A DNA stretch of 13,859 bases, from positions 9,641-23,499 of the forward strand of contig JAAAVE010000135.1 of assembly GCA_015679605.1 (NCBI GenBank), given 5' to 3'. The notes beneath the pieces are model-generated. The model did not search any database and was not told where the DNA came from. It saw only the letters and a list, made by a program, of their open reading frames with translations. Positions 1 to 11,906 of this stretch are shown here, piece after piece; within the stretch, counting starts at the first letter, position 1, and each line of letters opens with the position of its first letter. The translations under genes and the position numbers were made by a program. The DNA is from Podila epigama. Lineage: Eukaryota; Mortierellomycota; Mortierellomycetes; Mortierellales; Mortierellaceae.

Positions 1-827
1 AAAAAAAAGGTCGGAAACCCAATCCAATCCAATCCAAATCCCACTTTTGTCTGTTTGCTGTCTTATTTTTTTTTGTGTGTCCGCACTCACTGCTCATTGC
101 CAGACAGTCCGTGTTATGGTTTTTTTTACTCGCTCACTCGATGTTTTTCTCACCCCACGATTCATCATCTTCCACTTTTGGGAGACACACTTGCGAGTAT
201 TTCGTATCCAAACAGTGATTTGTCGATGGACAATGAACTATAGGTGGGTCCCAATGTTAGAGAATTGCTAGTTAACATTGCCATATCATTATCCTTGTTT
301 TGTTCTCTTTTGCATTGTCCATCACAGTCCTCCTCGTCATCAAGTATCAACCTATCCATGCCATTATTAATCCAGTCCCTTCTGTCTGAGCAATAGGATG
401 GATTGATTCAGTTAGTCAACCCATAAAAAACATTTCCGAGAAATTATACTGCAAGACTGTAAGACCGTAGGACTGTAGGACAACAAAAAAAAATACCAAT
501 GGTAACAGTACGATGACACAATGCCCCATCTGCATCCAGAACGCCAGAGTCAAATGGGAAACGGATACAAAGGGTCAAAAGGAGCAGGGTCACCCTCCAA
601 CAATTTTTTTTTTCTTTCTATTTCTTCCCACGGTCACCATCATCAAAATGTCACAGGAATTAACGGTTCATTGTTCCTTGCGGTGAAATAACGATTCGTT
701 TATCCCTTTTTGTGACGGCTGATCTGTTTGTCCTTTTGCCTTGTCCCAAAAAGGAAACAAAAATAAAGTAAAACGAACGCGCTCCGTTCATTCATTTCAA
801 AAACTTCCATTTCCATTCATTCACAAA
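1..827. other. Upstream spacer with no gene seen
   Basis: I see no convincing gene here. Open frames on both strands are short, lack recognisable motifs and are broken by T-rich runs. The left edge has an AATCC-type short repeat at about 20-38. A threefold imperfect 8-bp repeat lies at 455-478. The last 100 bases are A-rich and probably hold the 5' leader of the LeuRS gene at 828. A fungal core promoter cannot be assigned from sequence alone. A terminal exon or UTR of a gene beyond the left edge cannot be excluded. Confidence 0.5.
455..478. repeat. Threefold imperfect 8-bp tandem repeat
   Basis: Three consecutive copies of an 8-base unit read GACTGTAA, GACCGTAG and GACTGTAG. A fourth copy breaks down after GA. 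The repeat lies in the spacer about 350 bases upstream of the LeuRS start codon. It may be random slippage or a small cluster of binding sites; nothing in the sequence decides this. Confidence 0.6.
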
Positions 828-4664
<3,837 letters not shown>

Positions 4665-4669
4665 AGACA

Positions 4670-4672
<3 letters not shown>

Positions 4673-4724
<52 letters not shown>

Positions 4725-4734
4725 GACAGAGAGA
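4673..4734. repeat. (GA)22 microsatellite with imperfect tail
   Basis: An uninterrupted GA dinucleotide run covers 4673-4716 (22 units), followed by two CAGAGAGA-type interruptions to about 4734. It begins nine bases after the LeuRS stop codon, so it should lie in that gene's 3' untranslated region. The complementary CT tract would fall downstream of the convergent copper-fist gene. Such runs are length-polymorphic in most genomes. Confidence 0.95.
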
Positions 4735-4735
4735 T

Positions 4736-4741
4736 AATAAA
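4736..4741 (+). terminator. Candidate polyadenylation signal AATAAA (LeuRS)
   Basis: A canonical AATAAA lies just after the GA microsatellite, about 70 bases past the LeuRS stop codon. A second copy at 4862-4867 is an alternative. Fungal 3' ends often use degenerate signals, so the choice is tentative. Confidence 0.4.
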
Positions 4742-5014
4742 AGTGTATATATTAAACATAAACATTGCATTTTCCACTATCCTTTCATTCCCTGACGCGT
4801 TCTTTTCCTGGGTGTAGATGTAGAAAGCGTAGGACATTGTTTTTGAAATAATAGTTTTCACAATAAAAGAACAAGCTGTTGTAGTTGTGCTGGTAATCGC
4901 AGAGGATGCCAGAAGGTATATTGGACTATACAATGAATTCTATTTCACGTAGAAAATAACAATAGGGAAAAATAAGAGATGATAGATGGTGCATCTCATC
5001 CTTCGTTTTCTTCT

Positions 5015-7570
5015 TCAAGGTGCCATAAACCCTTGGCTCCCGCTCATGGTCGGCAACGCAAGACCATCCGTCCGGATCTCATCTACAAAACTCCAATCCT
5101 CATCATCCAGAAAATCAAGCTGCAGCTGCGAAAGTTGGGACATGGTCGCTGGCTGGAGTTGCGACAGTCGCATCTGTTCCTGCTCCATCTGCTGCAATCG
5201 TATCCGTTGCTCTTCCTCCGCATCCCGTAGTCGTTGTTCAAATGAGGTTTGTCCTTGTCCTTGTCCTTGCATAGCGACCGCATTCGAGAATTGTCCGATC
5301 TGCGGCATGATCGCTTGAATATTGCTATTACTGTTTCCATCGCTTCGGTTGTTGCTAGTCAAACCTCCACCAGAATCTCTGCTCTTGTAATTTTGATCGG
5401 CTTTGCTTCCATCATTCCCAACCACCTCTGCAGAATCCAGATGAATATCCATGGCCATATCTTCCGTCTCCATGTCCCGGTTGCCATTCTCCCCTATGGA
5501 CAAATTCATACCCACACATAACAGATCGTTCCTACCTCCAGTACCGCTACCACCCCCTGTACCGTCATCCCCTAGAGTCATCATCATCTCCGATTCGAAT
5601 TCATCCTTCATCATCCTTGCATGTGTCTCGCCCACATATTGGCACATATCACGGAAACAGTCGGAACAATCCACCGTTGGCCGACCACAACCACAACCAC
5701 AGATCAAAACACCATCGTTTCCAAGAAGTGTCGGATGCTGTGTCCTGAACGACGCATCTATGCCCGCCAATGCCGATGCTGCATTCACCACTTGCTGCCG
5801 TGCTTCTGATTCACTCATGTTTGCGCCAAAGGTCGAATTGGCCCGGATCACCTCCAATGCTTCCGAAAGGTGGTTAAACGACGCTGAAGTGGCTGTTGAT
5901 GTTGATGTTGATGTTGATGTTGTAGTCGAATTCTTTTTTGATCCGCAACATGATCCTTTTGGTGCCGAAAAGACGGGTGGTTCAGGAATAGCGCTGAGAG
6001 TGCTGCTAGCAAATGGCACCTGAGGGGCCATTGACGAATTTGACGACATGGACGTGGATGGATTGTTGATGGCATTGTTGGGAAAGGCGAGACATCCAGG
6101 GCAGGCACAGAGTTCTCCACAGCAGCACATGTTGGGTGAGATGGCACATCCACACCCTTCCACAGCAGCCATCATATCTCCCTCAGTGCTTATGCCCGAG
6201 CAGGGCGTAGCCAGTGCCGCTGGTGAGGGTGAGGGTGAGGGTGAGAGCGTGGAAGAAGTCGCAGCAGGCTTACAACAGCTCTTTGCAGGGGATGAAGGCA
6301 GAGACATGGCTTGGCCAATGGAGGGTCCAGAAGTTGATGCGTACTCTGAGAATGACTCTTGCGTGGTGGAGATGTTGGAGAGGCCAGAGCCGAGTCCTTG
6401 AGGATTATCGGTGGAAGCATATATCTGACCTGTACTGTCCTTTGCTGAGGATGCGCCAGGACCTAAATATCCTGGTAGTGATTCTGGAAAGAAGACGAAT
6501 GAGGAGGTAGATGGATTGCAGAGCTCGGGGTCATGGTCTGGTGAGCTGTTATAATCAAAGCACAAGTGCGGCTGGATTGTTGTTGTAATAGTCATCGAGT
6601 TGTTGTTGGTGCTGGTGCTGGTTTGTTGCAGGTCGGGATAGAGTTGGGGGTCATAATCTGTGCTCCCTGACGGCGAAGACAAGTTCAAACTCAAGCCATG
6701 ATGCAAAGGTGTGTTTCCATTACCCATCACTGGGCTTGGTAGAGAATCGTAACCTGTGAGAGACATTGTTTCGCGGGCATAAACCGTCGGGCTCATCTTG
6801 CCACTCAAACTGCTTGGAGATGCCGAGTAACTTTTCGAGATGCCTCCGTTGGTGGTTGCTTTTCCTGGTTTGACAACAACATGACCCTCACGATTCCGGC
6901 AACAAGAACAAGGAAGACCATCTTGACAACCGCAAAAAGAAATAGAACCACCTGCCATTGTCCAAAAAAGAGAAAATGGAAATGCAGCAAGTAAGCTTAA
7001 ATTGTTCACATTGGCAACTCTATTTTGCTTCTTCTGAAAAATGTCACTGATGAGAATCCAAAGAGCTTAAACTTGCCTTCTTCTTTTCCACATGAACAAG
7101 TGACTTTAACCTGTTTTGTTCTTCGAAGATCTTTGCAATGCATGCATTGAGTCATTGGCCGACCCTTCTTTTTGATCTCTTGGAGTGGCCGATCACTAAC
7201 ACAGAGACAAAACACATACAAATATGCACACTATTAGAGACTAGATACTTTGAGCGAGCATTGTGTTTTAAGAGGAAAAAAAATGACAAAAATAAAAAAC
7301 TCCTTCGAGGTAAAGAAAAGAATCCATTGCCACTTACGCATGATTGCAGGATGTTGACCGATGACCTTTGATGCACGCGGCACTAGAGAATGAATAGATG
7401 GATGAATCAAACCATGTGATAAGTATATTGTGTACGTGATTTGAAATCAAGAAAAAAAAATTGGAGCACTTTCTTGTACAAGCGCCGTTGTCTTTTTGCA
7501 AAAGTAAATGTCACACTTTTTTTGTGCCTGTCCCTTACCAAGCAAACTTTTGGCCGTTGATGAAGACCAT
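5015..7570 (-). CDS. Copper-fist transcription factor, Cuf1/Mac1-like (4 exons)
   Basis: Nuclear DNA-binding regulator that by family controls copper-responsive genes. Exons on the minus strand: 7570-7539, 7382-7338, 7195-7077, 6951-5015; 710 residues. The copper fist runs from Met1: MVFINGQKFAC, then CIKGHR. Its metal ligands C11, C14, C23 and H25, and the KGRP minor-groove motif at 36-39, stand at the classical Ace1/Mac1 positions. More Cys pairs follow at 43/46, 59/61, 72/74 and 80-83. A second Cys cluster at 332-352 matches the copper-sensing CxCx3CxCx2C pattern of Cuf1, but Phe355 stands where His is expected. A third cluster lies at 483-502. The rest is low-complexity Ser/Thr/Asn, with TS and SP dipeptide runs, and a Gln/Glu-rich probable coiled coil near the C-terminus. 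The Cuf1-type cluster favours a copper-starvation activator over an Ace1-like copper-excess sensor, but that is inference. Intron 3 uses a GC donor. All phases match. Confidence 0.93.
5251..5268 (-). repeat. Hexanucleotide repeat encoding Gln-Gly dipeptides
   Basis: Three perfect copies of GTCCTT (plus strand) encode a QG dipeptide run in the C-terminal part of the copper-fist protein, just before its Gln/Glu-rich probable coiled coil. Confidence 0.8.
5895..5924 (-). repeat. Hexanucleotide repeat encoding Thr-Ser dipeptides
   Basis: Four perfect copies of GTTGAT plus one variant (plus strand) encode an alternating Thr-Ser run in the middle of the copper-fist protein, after a Cys-Cys-Gly-Ser-Lys-Lys patch. 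It is probably a disordered linker. Confidence 0.85.
6222..6245 (-). repeat. Hexanucleotide repeat encoding Ser-Pro dipeptides
   Basis: Four perfect copies of GGTGAG (plus strand) encode an SPSPSPSP run shortly before the Cuf1-like Cys cluster of the copper-fist protein. SP dipeptides are potential proline-directed kinase sites, though nothing in the sequence shows that they are used. Confidence 0.85.
6952..7076 (-). other. GC-AG intron (intron 3 of the copper-fist gene)
   Basis: Read on the minus strand, exon 3 ends GAAG and the intron begins GCAAGT, the classical GC-donor context, ending in GGCAG. Splicing here joins Lys-Glu-Glu-Gly (to residue 66) in frame to the next Cys-rich block (C72, C74). 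I see no GT donor nearby that keeps both blocks in frame. The 125-nt length is normal for this window. Confidence 0.8.
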
Positions 7571-7862
7571 GGACACAGTGACACAGTGACACAAAAAAAA
7601 AAATAAAATAAAACGGTTGATGAAGGCGTAAAAGATAATGAAAATGAATTATATGCGAGTGAAAATGAAAATGTCGAGTGTGCGAGTGCGTGAGTTAATG
7701 CGTGCGTGAGTTAATGAATGAGTGAGCAATGAAAAAAAAGTGAACGAGGGATTAATAAAATGAATGGAATGCTGAGAATTCAAAAAAGATGAAGAAAAAA
7801 AAAATAATAAACCCTCCGAGTCGCTTAGCCCGTGTAATTAAGGGGTGGACCGTTGCATTTAT
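7571..7862. promoter_or_regulatory. Spacer with the probable copper-fist promoter and SYF1 3' end
   Basis: The 292 bases between the SYF1 stop codon and the copper-fist start codon hold no gene. Just upstream of the start codon is a tandem 8-bp repeat (GACACAGT, 7572-7593 on the plus strand). Further out is a cluster of GTGAGTTAATG and GAGTGAG-like repeats (7675-7727). On either strand I find no exact match to the yeast Mac1 core TTTGCTC, so no copper self-regulation can be claimed. Confidence 0.45.
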
Positions 7863-7864
7863 TT
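7859..7864 (-). terminator. Candidate polyadenylation signal overlapping the SYF1 stop codon
   Basis: On the minus strand the bases TAAATAAA contain AATAAA starting within the SYF1 stop codon. If used, it would give a very short 3' untranslated region. Other signals downstream cannot be excluded. Confidence 0.3.
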
Positions 7865-10800
7865 AAAGATCCTCGTCATCATCGATAGCGATCTCGTCAG
7901 GGTTGGCAGGTGCTGAGGGCTCCTCTTTAACTGCTTCTTCTTCCTGGCCATGAGTGACTTGTACCGAGTGAGCCTTGGACCTAATGTGTGGAGATTTATG
8001 TATTGTTTTGTACAATGGTAAGTACGCTACACTTTCTTCAACGAGCAACAATAAAAAAAAAACACACTCGAATAATAACAATAATACACTTTTCTGCATA
8101 AAAATATCAGCACACTTACTTCACAAAGGTCATCTCGCCAGGTCCGCCAATGGTCATGCGATCAAGTTGTTGCATTGCATCACCAGATTTGGCTGCAGCC
8201 TTAGCCTTCTCCTGGCTGGCCAACAACTGCGCAGTAATGTAGCTGACATCGGTGTTGAATTGCACCTGGACACTACGCTTGATACGAAGCATCTCCTTGA
8301 ACGTATCTTCGTTTCCATGCTGAACCTCAAAGTCGTGCCATGTTTGCCAATAGTCTTGTGTAATCTAATCGATTGTGCATCACAGCGGGGAAAAAATGGC
8401 AAGAGATCGAGTTAGAACTAACCTTCAAGTCATTGGAATATCCATTTAAAAAAAACAGAGCAAAAAAAACCAAAAAAAAAAAAAAAAAAATCAAAGTCAT
8501 CTCTTACTCTTGGATCACAGAATTGACTGCCGTGAGCATAGATCGCTCGGGCACGGTCGATTTCACCCAGTTTGCGTTCCATGTCGGCATAGCGCAGACA
8601 CATGACGCGAGCATCCTTGTCCTGAAGCACTTCAATCGCACGTTCATAAATCTCACGGGTGGATGTGACGCCAAACATGGTAGCTGCTTTGGCAATGTAA
8701 AAGTGATACATGTCGGCGCGGTCTTCGGGCGAGACTGCCTTGGTAGCACGGTCGTAAATGCTCATAGCATGGCGTGCAAGACCATGCGTTTCTTCCAAGT
8801 TACCATACATAAGGTACAAGGGTTTGGCATACTTGGCAGGTACTTTTTCCACCGCCTGTTCAAACAAGTCGCGAGCACGCTCCAACTTGGTACCTCCCTA
8901 CAGACGATGATACAGAGTGTCAGTCCCCTTTCTTTTTGTTCATTTTCTTTCCCTCTTGCAAAGTCCATTAAAAGAAAAAACTGCTACATCATGCCAGTAA
9001 TCTTTTCCATCAAAATGAAAAAAGAAAAATTGCAAGTGAGAAAACACAAAAGAAAAGAAAAGAATACTTACAAATCTTTCAAGGAACTTGACCAGATAAA
9101 TGTTCCAAAGCTCAAAGGCAATAGGGTAACCAAAGAGATCAATGCCTCGTTCATAGACCTTGTAGCTGTCCTCAAAGTACTTGTTCTCCTCCAAAAAGTT
9201 GGCATAGTTGACAATGATCTGAGGGTTGGCAATCTTGAGTTCCAGGATCTTGTCATACACAGCCTTGGTCGACTCGACAGTGCCAATCGATTCCTCCATA
9301 TCGACATAGAAGGACCACAGACGTAATGACTTGTAGACTCTGATCTGCACTGGCAAGGTCTGAAAGTGCGCAATATACACATGTGAGTGACGTTGGACAC
9401 AATGTCTCGGCAACAATGTTCTCATCTATAACAGGTATAAAAGAAGGCAGACTTACCTCATCGTGGAATGCAATGTTCTTTTGCTTGGAGGGTATCGTTG
9501 CTCTGCCCATGACCTGGAGTGCAGCATCAAAATTCCTAATCCGACGCAAACAACCATTGAAAAGGGTTAACTCGTTGTCATGGACACAAAAACATAAAGA
9601 AAAAACAACAGCCCAGTCGATCCCACTGTCAAAAAAAAAAAAAAAAACTTCAACTTACTCATGACGGAGCTCCATCTCGGCATATTCACACCAGACATCG
9701 GCCAGATCATTGACAGCCTTGTAGTTGACCTTGGTGGCCTTATCAAAGATTGTACGTGCCGAAGCCAAATCGCCACCATTCTCGTAAAACTTTGCAAAGT
9801 TGATCCACAACGTGTGGAACTTTCCGTCGGCTCTCTTGGGGTGGATCGTGGTCACCGCCTTTGTATAAGTGTTGACAACCTTTTGAGAATTTTCGCCCCA
9901 GAGTTCAACACGCTTTTGCCATTCGTGAACGCTATTAGGGTTCTGTCGCAACAATACTTCGTTCACAAGGAAAGGTCGACGTTCCATGAGGCGCTCCAGT
10001 CGCATCAGACGCATGTCGAGATCCAGTTGGTCCACTTGTTCGCCCTCGGCCTCTGCCGCCTCTGCTGCCTCCATCTTGGCACTGATCACTGACTCTTCAA
10101 ATTCAGCATACGCATCAAAGACCTGCGTAAAGTCGCGGACAGTCATGACAGAAGTAATAGCCTCTTCATAGACATCTGTCGCCTTTTCGAAATGACTCAA
10201 GAGAATCCAGTATTTTGCAAGATCGTTCCACAGACGTCCAGTCTGGTCTGTAAACCGTTTGATGCCGCTTCGAATAATCTTTTCAATCGGTACCGACTTG
10301 ATGTCCTTGGGATGGCTGCAAATAATGTCGCAGAGTTGGCGCCACATCTGGTAGTGTGATTTTCCTTTGAGCGACTGGAAGTTTTCATCGTTGATCAGTT
10401 TGCAAAGTCGAGATGCCGCCTCGTCGTAACGCTCCATAGAGACCAAAAGATCGACATATTCCTCGCCATGGTTTGGTTCCAGCTGTCAATGGTGTCGAGA
10501 ATGTCGAGGATCACGAGGATAACGAGGATAACAATGGCATAAAAGAAAGAAAAAGACGATGCATCGATCCTATTAGCCATCTAAACTAGACGTTGACAAG
10601 ACACCTTTGATTGTCATATAAAAAAAAACGAAAACAAGATGAAAAAGATTTTTGCTCACCTTGAGATATCTTTTGTAGATCCTGAGTGCTGTCTCTCCTC
10701 CAATCTTTTTTGCCCAACCGAGGTATAGACCCCATATCCTGATATGCTGCGTAATGGGTAGCGCTCTTAAAGCCTTGTCAAAAGTTCTCCTTGTCTTTGT

Positions 10801-11526
10801 GATCCTTGGTGTTTCCATGAGATGCTCGAGGTAGTCGATCCAAATCCGTGGCATCTACAAGAAAGGTGAGATTTTAACAACAGATCAGTCTTCATTCACT
10901 TTGGACACTCGTTGTCCATTGTTGTAACACGTATCATGTAACAAGATTTCTAGATCTCTCTTTTTGTGTTCTTTACCTTATGAAGGAGTACCAGGGCTCT
11001 GTCGTAGCAGCTATCAACACTCTCCCATTCTTCCTGAGCCTTGACAAAGGAAACCTTCCGTTTGGCAAGGTGCTGTCTCCTCAGATCCAAATATGTCTTC
11101 CACAACTTGTACGAACCCGGCAACTCCTTGACAGCCCTTTCATAGACCACAAATTGCTGAGCAATGGACGAGGTGGCATGGTGATCAATGTAACGAAGCC
11201 AATGGCGGAGTGAATATGGATTACGGAGCAGATCTTCCTCAAAGGCAATGTCTTTGTCCGTCTAGAGTAGCGCGTGTATTTGTGTGTGTGGAAAATGGTG
11301 TAATAAGAGAACGAGTTAGTGCGTGTGGGACAGACATGGTCTCTTTCGGCTAACTTTTTGTATTATGGCAAGTCAGACAACACCCGTCAAAAAAAAGGGA
11401 AATGAAATGAAAAAGAAGTGCAGCTTGGCATTGAAAATACATTACAATATTGATTGAATCCTCAAGAACAACATCCTCGTTGGATTCGCGTCCAACTCCC
11501 GCCTTTGTGGTTTTCTCTCCTGGCAT
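7863..11526 (-). CDS. SYF1: Pre-mRNA-splicing factor SYF1 / XAB2 (9 exons)
   Basis: Core subunit of the Prp19-associated (NTC) spliceosome complex; a nuclear scaffold of HAT (half-a-TPR) helical repeats. Exons on the minus strand: 11526-11446, 11261-10977, 10854-10660, 10482-9659, 9535-9457, 9359-9072, 8897-8508, 8364-8120, 7980-7863; 834 residues, close to human XAB2 (about 855) and yeast Syf1 (about 859). Family hallmarks in order: [25 protein letters not shown], a stretch around [83 protein letters not shown] and [12 protein letters not shown]. The C-terminus is acidic ([13 protein letters not shown]) and shorter than in human. All eight introns are GT-AG and the phases match. An in-frame ATG at 11595 would add 23 Lys-rich residues; I prefer 11526. 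SYF1 is divergent from the PIG-A homologue and lies upstream of the copper-fist gene on the same strand. Confidence 0.96.
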
Positions 11527-11906
11527 TTTCCTTTTGTATTTTTTCAAATTATCCTTTTTTTTTTGTGCTGAGAATAACCTCTTGATTGACGGCAAAAAAA
11601 TATTTGGTTGATGTCTGGGAGAAAAGGATGAGGATTTGTCGTCAAGAATGGAATTGCAAACAGCCGAGGAGTGGGAGTGATGTGGGAAAGATGCAAATTG
11701 TCACAATGATCTTTTTTTCTTTTTTTTGCTGAAAGAGTGAAAGAGATGAAAGGTCTAAGCCACCTGGAACGATGTGCATACACTTTACTCGGACAAAGGC
11801 CAACTACGGCGACTACCACGACCACGACCACGACCACTACAACGCCTACGACAACTACGATAACTACGACACCTACGACAAGAGGACAAGGACAATAAGA
11901 ACAAGA
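11527..11906. promoter_or_regulatory. Divergent spacer, shared SYF1 / GPI3 promoter region
   Basis: The 380 bases between the divergent start codons should hold both promoters. Near the SYF1 side are T/A-rich runs. Near the GPI3 side is a hexanucleotide-like CACGAC/TACGAC tract. No TATA box, CCAAT box or known motif stands out enough to annotate. The proximal part on the GPI3 side may be coding if an upstream ATG at 11772 is used. Confidence 0.5.
11802..11880 (+). repeat. Imperfect CACGAC / TACGAC hexanucleotide repeat
   Basis: A tract of about 80 bases is built from CACGAC (three near-perfect copies around 11817-11835), then degenerate TACGAC, TACGAT and TACAAC units. It is strongly strand-asymmetric (A and C on the plus strand). 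It ends about 27 bases before the proposed GPI3 ATG and is open in the same frame, where it would encode Asp, His, Tyr and Asn residues. Confidence 0.75.

Larger units (their letters stand above)
4665..5014. other. Convergent 3' spacer between LeuRS and the copper-fist gene
   Basis: The 350 bases between two converging stop codons contain no gene. The spacer holds the (GA)22 microsatellite and two AATAAA hexamers on the + strand, suitable for LeuRS 3' ends. I see no AATAAA on the minus strand for the copper-fist gene, so its polyadenylation signal is probably a variant or lies within the LeuRS 3' region. Confidence 0.6.

Noticed and set aside
47-359. Small frames near the left edge on both strands
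   Set aside because: Two plus-strand frames overlap in the same bases with hydrophobic, T-run-derived sequence; no motifs or splice logic connect them to a gene.
741-827. LeuRS start at the TTG at 741
   Set aside because: The frame is open from 741 but the first codon is TTG. The first ATG is at 828 and gives a good mitochondrial targeting peptide.
5451-6401. Plus-strand open frames of about 190 and 117 codons opposite the copper-fist gene
   Set aside because: They are antisense to exon 4 of the copper-fist gene. Their Val-Asp and Arg-Val repeats are simply the complement of its hexanucleotide repeats.
8373-9326. Long plus-strand open frame (about 317 codons) opposite SYF1
   Set aside because: It runs antisense to SYF1 exons and across its introns, has no ATG-led family motif, and includes poly-A-encoded Lys runs. 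SYF1 on the other strand is certain, so this is a shadow frame.
9342-9359. SYF1 exon 6 beginning at the inner acceptor TGCAG before ATCAGAGTC
   Set aside because: It is in phase, but the upstream TTTCAG at 9360 has a better pyrimidine tract and restores the ETLPVQ residues typical of the family.
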